From Cohnella sp. OV330 (GTDB taxonomy: Bacteria; Bacillota; Bacilli; Paenibacillales; Paenibacillaceae), in assembly GCF_900112065.1 (NCBI RefSeq), contig NZ_FOKE01000016.1:55528-119527 (forward strand): 64,000 bases of DNA. The letters are read 5' to 3'. This document shows, piece by piece, positions 34,496-42,670 of this stretch. The notes below the pieces were generated by a model that saw nothing but the letters and a program-made list of their open reading frames with translations, had not been told where the DNA came from and made no database searches. Position 1 is the stretch's first letter; the number at the start of each line of letters is the position of its first letter. The position numbers and the translations under genes were made by a program.

Positions 34496-35603
34496 TTGCC
34501 ACGACTCCCCTCGGTACGATTCGTTGATTGGCTCTGCGTTCGATCCCCTCGGAATCCAAGAGGGACACCGACTCCTCGGAGACTTCGAATATCGTCAGAT
34601 GCGCGCGGTCCCCCGCTTGTATCCGCCCGAGCTCGGGTCTTCTAAGCCACTGCGCCGCGGTGGACGCGACCGCCGCGACGACTTCCTGCAAGGAATAGCC
34701 TAGATAAAGGAACTTGCTCATCACGTTCGCCAGACTGTGCACCGGACCGTTCAGACGATTGCCCCGGTAGATGTCGGAGCTGATCGTATGCAGCCCGATG
34801 CCGTGCCGCTTCGCCGCTTCGGCGACCTTGAACGAGAAGCTCGCCGTACCATGCCCGACATCCAGCCGCACGCCGCGGTCGAGCGCGTCCAGCAGCGCGG
34901 GGATCGGCCGGCCTTCGGCGTCGAACAAGTTGTTGGGTTTGCCGTTGAGATAGTGCGTGACGATATCCCCTTCCCTCAGGTGGGCGAGCACCTCCTCGAT
35001 GGCCGGCGGCGCCGAGCCGATATGGACCATTAACGGCAATCCGGTCGCGGTCGACAGCTCCCGGGCGATACGCAGCGGCGCGATGCCGCTGTCGCCCACG
35101 ACGCTGCGGCTGATGCGCGCCTTCAAGCCAACGATCAAGTCGGGATAACGGGCGACGGCTTCGCCGACCCGCTCCCCGTCGAGCCATGCCAGCTGCGACA
35201 GCTCGTCGATCCGGCTCAGCCCGATGCGCGAGATGTTCAGAAATGCCAGCAGGTTCGTCTTCGCGCTCCCGCCGCTCGCCGCCAGCTCCCCGATCCGGTC
35301 CGCCCCGCAGCTGCCCGCGTCGACGATCGTCGCCACGCCCTGCTTGACGCCGATCTCGTCGATCTCGTCCCCGTACGGATCGAACGCCGGGAAGGCATGC
35401 ACGTGCATGTCGATCCAGCCGCTCGAGACGTAGGCCCCGCCGCATTCGATCTCGCGGACCCCCTCGCGATCAAGCGGTCCGTCCGCGATCCCCGCCCCGC
35501 CCGATGGGTCGATCACCCGGCTTATTCGGCCCTCCGCGATCTCGATGTCTACCGGGCTGCCGTCCAGAAGCTTCAGATTGCGAAGCAAGTAACCATTGCT
35601 CAA
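34461..35603 (-). CDS. Amidohydrolase/deacetylase-family metallohydrolase
   Basis: A 380-residue amidohydrolase-superfamily protein of the group often misnamed dihydroorotase (cog3964 type). The TIM barrel shows the metal ligands: HVHAFPAFD after strand 1, the likely carboxylated Lys in LIVGLKARISRSVVG, His in LPLMVHIGSAPP, His in IVTHYLNGKPNN, and Asp in LHTISSDIYRGN. Members remove acetyl groups from small acids. As first gene of the operon it would deacetylate the imported substrate before the kinase, DgaE and DgaF act. The start is a TTG; no ATG with a ribosome site is available in frame. Confidence 0.85.
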   Translation of the reverse strand: MSNGYLLRNLKLLDGSPVDIEIAEGRISRVIDPSGGAGIADGPLDREGVREIECGGAYVSSGWIDMHVHAFPAFDPYGDEIDEIGVKQGVATIVDAGSCGADRIGELAASGGSAKTNLLAFLNISRIGLSRIDELSQLAWLDGERVGEAVARYPDLIVGLKARISRSVVGDSGIAPLRIARELSTATGLPLMVHIGSAPPAIEEVLAHLREGDIVTHYLNGKPNNLFDAEGRPIPALLDALDRGVRLDVGHGTASFSFKVAEAAKRHGIGLHTISSDIYRGNRLNGPVHSLANVMSKFLYLGYSLQEVVAAVASTAAQWLRRPELGRIQAGDRAHLTIFEVSEESVSLLDSEGIERRANQRIVPRGVVANGEFMACEVRA

Positions 35604-35659
35604 TTCTCTTCACCCGCTTATTCTTGGATAACGGCGGCTATTGCCTAAACCTATCCCTT

Positions 35660-35707
35660 AAGATAGCATAGAAAATAAAAAATACAATATATCGTTATAA
35701 TGTTTGT
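35660..35707. promoter_or_regulatory. Divergent promoter region between the Dga-type operon and the second YesM-type kinase
   Basis: Minus strand: -35 TTGTAT (35682-35687), 16-bp spacer, -10 TATCTT (35660-35665). Plus strand: -10 TATAAT (35696-35701). Between and across them lie ATACAA...TTGTAT and TATATCGTTATA (35688-35699), dyads that could be the operator of the operon's GntR/UTRA protein. Confidence 0.6.
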
Positions 35708-35753
35708 ATGCATCAATCCACCACCGATCATCACATCGAGAGGGGCACGAGTT

Positions 35754-37529
35754 ATGACCCTATGGTTCAAGCAATCGCTCAAGAGCAAGTTGTCCCTGCT
35801 GATCCTGATCGCCGTGATCACCCCGCTCCTCGCCACGGGCGTCGTCTCCTACCGCATCGCCTCCAATCTGACGGAGAAGATCGAAAAGGAATCCGGCATG
35901 AACACGCTCCGCCAGGTGTCCGACAAGCTGGGCTTCCTCATCAACGACGTGGAGACGATGTCCGTATTCATCATCGGGCAGAAGGACATCCAGTCGTACC
36001 TCGACCGCAGCGATGCGGATTATGCCTTGTATTCGCAAAACGTGGCTTTCCTGATGAATCTGGCTTCCTCCAAGACGTACATTTCCAATATTACGATCAC
36101 CTCGTCCCGCGGCCATCCCGCCTTGTATAACACGACCGTACTGCGCTCCGGGCTTCCCGAGCTGCAGAAGTCCGGCGAGAACGGCAGCAACGCCGACGTC
36201 AAATGGTGGACCCCGCCGTACGAGAACAAGACGACCGACGACGGGATCGCCAAGGTGTTCTCCCTCGTGCGCCCCATCCGCGACATGAGCAAGTTCAAGC
36301 GCATCGGCGAGCTGGCGATCAGCGTCGACATCTCCGAGGTGCGGCGCATGCTGCAGGACGCGGGCTGGAACGCGAGCGGGCAGCTCTGGCTCGTCAATCA
36401 GGACAATCAGGTCGTCGCTTCGCCTTCCGGCGAGGACGGAGCGGCGCTGCAGGACCTGTCCATTCCCAACGTTTCCCGGCTGAGTCATCCCGAAGGCGTG
36501 ATGAATATCAAGGACGGCCGGGAGAGCAACACGCTGCTCTACTACACGCTGCCTGCGCTCGGTTGGAAGCTCGTCGGCATCATCCCCACCCAGATCTACA
36601 CCGCCCAGAACAAATACGTGCTCACGCTCACCGCCTACGCCATCGGACTGGCCGCGCTGCTCGCCGTCGTGCTCGTGCTTTATTTCATCACCTGGGTCAC
36701 CCGGCCCCTGGCCAAGATCTCCAAGAAGCTCAAGGACATCAATCCCGAAGAGCCCGTGATGCGCATCGAGGTCAAGAGCTCGGACGAGATCGGCATGCTG
36801 CTCCATAGCTACAACAAGCTGGGCGACCGCATCCAGCGGCTCAAGAGCCAGCTTCAGGCGCACGAGGCCAAAAAGAAAGAAGTCGACATCCAGGCGCTCC
36901 AGGCGCAGATTCACCCGCATTTTTTGTACAACACGCTATCTTCGATCCAGTGGAACGCGCTCATGAACAAAGACCGCCAGACGGCGGAGATGGTCGGGGC
37001 GCTAAGCGATTTCCTGCGGTTCAGCCTGAACGACGGCAAGGAGTTCTGCACCGTCCAGCAAGAGGTCTCTCACGCCCAGAACTACATTCGGATCATGTCC
37101 CGGCGGTTCCAGGACAAGTTCGATTCCGCGTTCTTCGTCGATCCGGCGCTTCATAGCCATTCCATACTGAAGCTGCTCTTGCAGCCGCTCATCGAGAACA
37201 GCATCATGCACGGTCTTCAGAAGCAGAAGAAAAAGGGCAGCCTGTTCGTGTTCGGCGAGTGCCGCGACGGCGCGATGACGTTCGTCGTGGAGGATACGGG
37301 TATCGGCATCGAGGCGGACAAGCTGGTGAAGCTGCGCCGGCATCTGGCCGCGCCGGACGACGCCGAGGACGACCGCGCGGCCGCCGGCAAATCGGGCTAC
37401 GGCCTTCGCAGCGTGCATCGCCGGCTCCAGCTCCACTACGGCGCGGGAACGGGCCTGCAGATCGATAGCGATCCGGGCATCCGCACGCGCATTTCCTTCC
37501 AAATCCCGATCCAGGAGGCAAACGCATGA
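35754..37529 (+). CDS. Sensor histidine kinase, YesM type
   Basis: A membrane sensor kinase of 591 residues. Two membrane segments (about 16-36 and about 285-310, YALGLAALL-like run) bracket an extracytoplasmic dCache-like sensor with HAMP following. The phospho-acceptor is His389 in QIHPHFLYNTLSSIQWNALM. The ATPase domain has LIENSIMHGLQKQKKKG and SGYGLRSVHRRLQLHYGAGT. GAGAGGGG 7-8 nt upstream fixes ATG 35754. It overlaps the regulator gene by four bases. It likely senses the sugar carried by the ABC importer encoded just downstream. Confidence 0.92.
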   Translation: MTLWFKQSLKSKLSLLILIAVITPLLATGVVSYRIASNLTEKIEKESGMNTLRQVSDKLGFLINDVETMSVFIIGQKDIQSYLDRSDADYALYSQNVAFLMNLASSKTYISNITITSSRGHPALYNTTVLRSGLPELQKSGENGSNADVKWWTPPYENKTTDDGIAKVFSLVRPIRDMSKFKRIGELAISVDISEVRRMLQDAGWNASGQLWLVNQDNQVVASPSGEDGAALQDLSIPNVSRLSHPEGVMNIKDGRESNTLLYYTLPALGWKLVGIIPTQIYTAQNKYVLTLTAYAIGLAALLAVVLVLYFITWVTRPLAKISKKLKDINPEEPVMRIEVKSSDEIGMLLHSYNKLGDRIQRLKSQLQAHEAKKKEVDIQALQAQIHPHFLYNTLSSIQWNALMNKDRQTAEMVGALSDFLRFSLNDGKEFCTVQQEVSHAQNYIRIMSRRFQDKFDSAFFVDPALHSHSILKLLLQPLIENSIMHGLQKQKKKGSLFVFGECRDGAMTFVVEDTGIGIEADKLVKLRRHLAAPDDAEDDRAAAGKSGYGLRSVHRRLQLHYGAGTGLQIDSDPGIRTRISFQIPIQEANA

Positions 37530-39091
37530 AAATATTGATCGTAGACGACGAGGTCATCATCCGGACGGGACTGTGCACGGTCATCGACTGGGAAGGGCTC
37601 GGCATGACGCTCCTGCCGCCGGCCGAATCCGCAGAGGAAGCGCTGGAGCGCCTGGCCGACGAGCAGCCGGACATCGTCCTGACCGACATCCGCATGCCCG
37701 GCATGGACGGCATCGAGCTGGCCAAGGAGATCAAGGCGCGGCGGCCGGACACGGAGATCGTCATTCTGACCGGCTACGACGACTTCGGCTACGCCCGTCA
37801 GGCGCTGCGCGAGGGGGTTACCGATTACCTGCTCAAGACAAGCGGTCCGGAAGAGATCATGATGGCGGCCATGAAGGCGAAGCAGAATCTGCTCGGCAAG
37901 TGGGAGACGATGAAGCAGGAGGCCGCCCAAGGCGCCGCGCTGCGCAATCAGGGGCTGGAGGAGCTGCTGTCCGCGGGAGGCAAAAGGCCCGCGGGCGGCG
38001 GCACGGCCGCGGACCCGGCGCGCAGGTGGCTGGAGCAAGCCGGCGTGGCGAAGGCCGGGCCGGACGGCGGCCTGCTGCCGATGCGCGTCCTGCTCGTCGG
38101 CGCGTCGGGCTGGGACGACGACCGGTTCGCGGGGCTCATGCTCGGCGCTGCCGAGAGCAAGCTGCTCGAGCTGCTGCCGTGCGTCGCGCTGCGCAAGAGC
38201 GACAGGATCATCGTCGTCTCGCAGGCCGGCGAGGGCTGGTCCGATACGAGCCGGCTCGCCGCCGCCGTCGCCCGTGTCCGCGAGGCGCTTAAGTGCGACA
38301 TTTTCGCCGCGGCCGGAGAGCCGGTCACGGCATGGGCGGAGCTTGGACGCTCCTATGAGGAAGCGGAAGCGGCGTACGCCTATCGCCTGCTGCTAGGGGA
38401 CAACGGCCTCGTGGAAGCGAAGGACGTCCTCGCGCGCAGGGGCGGGCGTACGGTCTGCTCCGCGAAGGAGGAGAACGAGCTGTCAGCGCTGCTGATGAAC
38501 AGCGATGCGACGCAGCTGCGGAACTGGACCAACGGCATTGTGAACGAACAGCTGAGCGACCCGCAGGCGACGCCGGCCACGCTGCAGGCTTATCTTCAGT
38601 CGGTCGTCATCGCCGCCCATCGTTGGCTGGATCGCGCCCGGGACAGCGGCGCCGAGGCTCCCGCTTCCGCGCCGGTCATTCCCTTTCATGTAGGCATCCG
38701 TCTCGCGGACGAGCTGTTCAAGCTGCTCCTGTCCGTCCTGAACGCCTTCCACGACCGGGTGAGCGCCGGACGCTACGCCTATATCCATCGGGCGATCGCC
38801 TTCATTCAGCATCATCTCGACCGGCATCTGACCCTGCAGCAGGTCGCCGGCTTCGTCCACGTCAATCCGAACCATTTCAGCGAGATGTTCAAGAAGGAGA
38901 CGGGACAGAGCTTCACGGAGTACGTCACGCGGGAGCGCATGCTGCGCGCGGCCAACATCCTGATGACGACGCGCATGAAGATCAGCGAGGTGGCCGGCGA
39001 AGCCGGATACGAGGACATCAAGTACTTCAGCCAGCAGTTTAAAAAGGTAATGGGCTGCACACCGTCCGAATATCGCCAAATGTCAGTTTAG
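37526..39091 (+). CDS. Response regulator, YesN type (receiver plus AraC HTH)
   Basis: A 521-residue activator. The receiver begins MKILIVDDEVIIRTG, with Asp54 in IVLTDIRMPGMDGIEL and Lys in DYLLKTSGPEE, where most family members have K-P. A long middle domain (about 150-410) of the kind found in full-length YesN proteins follows, then the AraC double HTH (LQQVAGFVHVNPNHFSEMFK and YEDIKYFSQQFKKVMGCTPS). It is translationally coupled to the kinase. The nearest downstream target is the importer operon starting at 39240. Inverted repeats sit at 39081-39097 and 39106-39135 before that gene. Confidence 0.92.
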   Translation: MKILIVDDEVIIRTGLCTVIDWEGLGMTLLPPAESAEEALERLADEQPDIVLTDIRMPGMDGIELAKEIKARRPDTEIVILTGYDDFGYARQALREGVTDYLLKTSGPEEIMMAAMKAKQNLLGKWETMKQEAAQGAALRNQGLEELLSAGGKRPAGGGTAADPARRWLEQAGVAKAGPDGGLLPMRVLLVGASGWDDDRFAGLMLGAAESKLLELLPCVALRKSDRIIVVSQAGEGWSDTSRLAAAVARVREALKCDIFAAAGEPVTAWAELGRSYEEAEAAYAYRLLLGDNGLVEAKDVLARRGGRTVCSAKEENELSALLMNSDATQLRNWTNGIVNEQLSDPQATPATLQAYLQSVVIAAHRWLDRARDSGAEAPASAPVIPFHVGIRLADELFKLLLSVLNAFHDRVSAGRYAYIHRAIAFIQHHLDRHLTLQQVAGFVHVNPNHFSEMFKKETGQSFTEYVTRERMLRAANILMTTRMKISEVAGEAGYEDIKYFSQQFKKVMGCTPSEYRQMSV

Positions 39092-39135
39092 CTGACATAA
39101 ACATGCCGTTTTTCCGAACGAAATTCCGAAAACGG
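39081..39135 (+). promoter_or_regulatory. Two inverted repeats upstream of the importer genes
   Basis: TGTCAG-TTTAG-CTGACA at 39081-39097 spans the regulator's stop codon; CCGTTTT-CCG...CCG-AAACGG lies at 39106-39135. A -10-like TATACT follows at 39205-39210 with no clear -35. The second dyad has no T-run, so an activator site is as likely as a terminator. Confidence 0.45.
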
Positions 39136-39239
39136 ATTCACAACCTGAAAATCGTCTACCCTAACACCGGAACTTCTCCCCCGCGACCCGACGGTCCGGG
39201 CGCCTATACTTAATTTACATTCACGCAGGAGGGGTTCAA

Positions 39240-40616
39240 ATGAAAAAGAAACCTGTATCCTTAACCGCCCTGGCGCTCGCGGCGACCACGCTGCTCGCGG
39301 CATGCGGCAACGACGCATCCAACAATGCCGCCTCGAGCAACGCAGCTTCCAGCGCGCCCGCTTCGGGCTCGTCCGGCGCATCCGCAAGCGCGCCGGCTTC
39401 CGGCGAGAAGGTCAAGCTGTCGATCTGGCACAACTTCTCCGGCGACGACCTGCGGGCCCAAGCCGTGCGCGCGCAGATCGACAAGTTCAAGGCCGCGCAT
39501 CCGGAGATCGAGCTGGACGCCCAGGCGATCCCGCCGGACGGCTATCGCCAGCGTCTCAAGACGGTCGCGGCCGCCGGCGAGATGCCCGACGTGTTCTTCA
39601 CGCAGTCCGGCACTTCGATCCAGGAATTCTACGACGGCGGTCTGATCCAGCCGATCACGCCGCTGCTCGACAAGTACCCCGAATGGAAGAACAACTTCAT
39701 GGAAGGCGCGCTCGATCGGCTCTCGTTCGACGGCCAAGCGTATGCTACGCCGCTGAGCGGATCTGCCACCTCCCTGTTCTTCTACAATAAATCGCTCTTC
39801 GACAAGTACCAGGTCAAGGTGCCGACGACGTGGGACGAGCTGATGACGGCGATCAAGACGTTCAACGACAACAAGATCACGCCGATCTCGCTCGGCAACA
39901 AGGCGGCCTGGCTGGCGCAGTCCAGCATCCTCTCGTCCCTGGCCGACCGCGTGACCGGCACGGATTGGTTCCTGAAGGCGGCGAGCCAGGACGGCGCGTC
40001 GTTCACCGATCCCGAGTTCGTCCAGGCGCTGCAGCTGTTCAAGGATCTCTCCGAAGCCAAGGCGTTCCAAACTGGCGCCAATAGCTTGGACAACACGCAG
40101 ATGGAGCAATACTTCGTCGAAGGCAAAGCCGCGATGATGATCGACGGCTCCTGGGCGCTGACGAACATGGCGGCCACGGGCACGCCGGAGCAGCTCGACC
40201 AGGTCGAAGTGACCGTGCTGCCCTCCTTACCGGGCGGCAAGGGCGATCCGAACTCCATCTCCGGCGGATCGGGCGGCGGCATGGCGCTCAGTAAGACTGT
40301 CACGGGCGCCAAGCTCGACGCCGCGCTCGAGCTGATCTACGCGATCGGCGGGCCGGAAGGCATGCAGGCGATCGTCAACAGCAACTCCGTCGTCAACTAC
40401 AAGGTCGAGCCCGACCAAGCCGTCGTGACGCCGCTGTTCTACAAGGCGTTCACCCTGTTCAAATCGGTCAAGCTGACGCCGGTATACGACGCCTATCTGA
40501 CGTCGGCTGCCGCAGACGTCATCAACAACGGCCTGCAGGATCTGCTGCTGACCGGCAAGCCGGAGGCCGTCGCCAAGAAGCTCCAGGACGCGCAAGCGCA
40601 GGCGCTCGGCAAGTAA
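39240..40616 (+). CDS. Extracellular sugar-binding lipoprotein (ABC importer, family 1)
   Basis: A 458-residue lipoprotein. Signal peptide with lipobox TLLAACGN, then a Ser/Ala linker of about 35 residues. The mature protein follows the MalE/UgpB-like pattern: VKLSIWHNFSGDDLRAQAVR, then AAAGEMPDVFFTQSGTS, AYATPLSGSATSLFFYNKSL and GKAAMMIDGSWALTNMAATG. AGGAGGGG lies 6-7 nt before the ATG. It is the first gene of the importer operon and would be made in excess over the permeases because of the hairpin that follows. Its neighbours suggest an amino sugar acid or an oligosaccharide that contains it. Confidence 0.93.
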   Translation: MKKKPVSLTALALAATTLLAACGNDASNNAASSNAASSAPASGSSGASASAPASGEKVKLSIWHNFSGDDLRAQAVRAQIDKFKAAHPEIELDAQAIPPDGYRQRLKTVAAAGEMPDVFFTQSGTSIQEFYDGGLIQPITPLLDKYPEWKNNFMEGALDRLSFDGQAYATPLSGSATSLFFYNKSLFDKYQVKVPTTWDELMTAIKTFNDNKITPISLGNKAAWLAQSSILSSLADRVTGTDWFLKAASQDGASFTDPEFVQALQLFKDLSEAKAFQTGANSLDNTQMEQYFVEGKAAMMIDGSWALTNMAATGTPEQLDQVEVTVLPSLPGGKGDPNSISGGSGGGMALSKTVTGAKLDAALELIYAIGGPEGMQAIVNSNSVVNYKVEPDQAVVTPLFYKAFTLFKSVKLTPVYDAYLTSAAADVINNGLQDLLLTGKPEAVAKKLQDAQAQALGK

Positions 40617-40621
40617 ATCTG

Positions 40622-40692
40622 GCGGCGGGCGGCGGGACGGACGCGCGCTTCCCGGCGAACGCCGGGGAGACGGAGCCCGTCCCCCGCCTTCC
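40622..40692 (+). promoter_or_regulatory. GC-rich intercistronic hairpin between binding-protein and permease genes
   Basis: GGCGGCGGGACGG pairs with a later CCGTCCCCCGCC across an inner CCGGCG/CGCCGG hairpin. There is no T-run. In sugar ABC operons such structures stabilise or attenuate transcripts so that more binding protein than permease is made. Confidence 0.55.
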
Positions 40693-40745
40693 CTTTCTCC
40701 AAGCTGCACGTTTAAGCACAAGCGTCAAACGAAAGGAGGCCGGTC

Positions 40746-41615
40746 ATGACGAATTCCGGCCGTCTCAGAGCTTTTATCGCGGTAGGGCTGCTGCCTACCC
40801 TGTTCATCTATGCGGTGTTCGTGCTGGTGCCGATCGTCTGGTCCGCCTATTACGGCTTCTTCGACTGGAAAGGCATCGGCGCGTCCAAGTTCATCGGCTT
40901 CGACAACTACGCCGAAGCGCTCGGGGATCCGATCTTCTGGAAGGCGTTCAAGAATAATCTGATCATCGTAGCCGCCTCGATCTTCGGGCAGCTGCCGATC
41001 GCGCTCGTCCTGTCGCTTATTTTGCGCAAGAGCACCTTTTTCCAACGCTTCGTCCGGTCCGCCGTGTTCATGCCCATGGTCGTGGCCAGCGTCGTGATCG
41101 GCATGATCTGGGGCTACATTTATCACCCGCAGATCGGCATCCTGAACTTCCTGCTTGAACAGTTCGGCCTCGGCTCCTGGATTCGCGACTGGCTCGGCGA
41201 TCCGAGCATCAACATGTACGCCGTCAGCGCGCCGGTCATCTGGGCGAATATCGGACCGTATCTCGTGCTCTTCATCGCCGCTATCCAGAACATCTCCTCC
41301 GAAGTCGAAGACGCCGCCAAGATCGACGGCGCCGTGAAGTCCAAGTGGCTCTACATGATCGTCGTGCCGATGATCTGGGATACGATCAAGGTCGCCATCG
41401 TGCTGTGCATCTCCGGCAGCCTCAAAGCCTTCGACCTGATCTATATCATGACGGGCGGGGGCCCCGCGCAATCGACGGAGCTGCTCGCGACGTACATGTA
41501 CAACAATACATTCGAAGTTTTCCGCTATGGCTACGGCTCGGCGGTTTCCACATTGATCATCCTCATCAGCATGGTCCTCGTGCTCGGCAGCCAGCTGCTG
41601 ATGAGACGCAAGTAA
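40746..41615 (+). CDS. Sugar ABC transporter permease, MalF/UgpA type
   Basis: A 289-residue permease with six membrane helices. It starts with LRAFIAVGLLPTLFIYAVFV, and the EAA loop is ISSEVEDAAKIDGAVKSKWL. The typical last part LIYIMTGGGPAQSTELLATY is intact. AAAGGAGG lies 7 nt before the ATG. It is the second gene of the operon, after a 129-nt gap holding the GC-rich hairpin, and pairs with the MalG-type permease downstream. Confidence 0.93.
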   Translation: MTNSGRLRAFIAVGLLPTLFIYAVFVLVPIVWSAYYGFFDWKGIGASKFIGFDNYAEALGDPIFWKAFKNNLIIVAASIFGQLPIALVLSLILRKSTFFQRFVRSAVFMPMVVASVVIGMIWGYIYHPQIGILNFLLEQFGLGSWIRDWLGDPSINMYAVSAPVIWANIGPYLVLFIAAIQNISSEVEDAAKIDGAVKSKWLYMIVVPMIWDTIKVAIVLCISGSLKAFDLIYIMTGGGPAQSTELLATYMYNNTFEVFRYGYGSAVSTLIILISMVLVLGSQLLMRRK

Positions 41616-41657
41616 TATTCAAGCCGCGCATTCGCGCCTTAGAAAGAGAGGACAGCT

Positions 41658-42560
41658 ATGAAGATGACAACGGACGGCAGCCTGGCGCACAAGGCCGGCC
41701 CGGCGCAAAACGCCGGACGTCCCGCTCTCTCCCGGCCGTTCAAGCCGAAGTGGGCGTGGCTCTCCAATCTCGTGCTGCTGATCTACGCGCTGCTCACGCT
41801 ATACCCGCTCCTGTGGCTGTTCCTCAGCTCGTTCAAGACGAACCAGGAGTTCTTCGGCAAGCCGTTCGCGCTGCCGTCGACGTGGCACTTCGACAATTAC
41901 AAGCGGGCATGGGAGATCGCCGGCATCGGCCCCGCCTTCCTCAACTCGGTCATCGTTACCATTAGCGCCATCGTGCTGACGCTGTTCCTCGGCACGCTGA
42001 CGGCGTACGTCGTTTCCCGCATGAACTTCCGCTTCAAGGGGCTCGTCATGTCGCTGTTTGTCGCCGGGATGCTGATCCCGATTCACAGCACGCTCGTGCC
42101 GCTGTTCATCATGATGAACAAGATCGGCATCCTCGACACGTACGCGTCGCTGATCCTGCCCTACGCGGCGTTCGAGCTGCCCGTCGCCATCTTCGTCGTA
42201 GGGGCTTACCTGACTTCAGTCCCGAAGGACCTCGAAGAGGCGTCGATGATCGACGGCAACGGATACTGGGGAACGTTTTTCCGCGTCGTCGCGCCGCTCG
42301 CGGTGCCGGCCATGGCGACGATCTTCATTCTCGGGTTCCTCCGGTTCTGGAACGACTTCGCCTTCGCGCTCGTCTTCATCAACAACCAGGCGCTCAAGAC
42401 GCTGCCGCTCAGCCTGTCCGTCTTCTCCGACGGCTACGGCACCGACTACAGCCTGACGACGGCGGCCATGTCGATCGCGGTCATCCCGACGATCGTCATC
42501 TATTTGATCTTTCAGGAGCAGATCATGAAGGGCATGGTGGCGGGTTCGGTGAAGGGGTAA
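41658..42560 (+). CDS. Sugar ABC transporter permease, MalG/UgpE type
   Basis: A 300-residue permease, last gene of the operon. The first helix is LSNLVLLIYALLTLYPLLWL, the EAA loop is VPKDLEEASMIDGNGYWGTF, and the C-terminus is QEQIMKGMVAGSVKG, typical of this subunit. AGAGAGGA precedes the ATG. The ATPase is not encoded here and must be supplied in trans, as usual for these importers in Bacillota. A strong terminator closes the operon 38 nt later. Confidence 0.93.
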   Translation: MKMTTDGSLAHKAGPAQNAGRPALSRPFKPKWAWLSNLVLLIYALLTLYPLLWLFLSSFKTNQEFFGKPFALPSTWHFDNYKRAWEIAGIGPAFLNSVIVTISAIVLTLFLGTLTAYVVSRMNFRFKGLVMSLFVAGMLIPIHSTLVPLFIMMNKIGILDTYASLILPYAAFELPVAIFVVGAYLTSVPKDLEEASMIDGNGYWGTFFRVVAPLAVPAMATIFILGFLRFWNDFAFALVFINNQALKTLPLSLSVFSDGYGTDYSLTTAAMSIAVIPTIVIYLIFQEQIMKGMVAGSVKG

Positions 42561-42598
42561 GGCGAATAGGATTTTGAAAATAAAAAGAAGACAAGAAA

Positions 42599-42621
42599 AG
42601 AGGGCGCGAGCCCTCTTTTTT
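42599..42621 (+). terminator. Terminator of the importer operon
   Basis: AGAGGGC/GCCCTCT, loop GCGA, T6. Confidence 0.92.
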
Positions 42622-42670
42622 GTGGTTATTATCGCCGATGTCCGGTCAGGCGACCGTCTAGTTTTATAAG

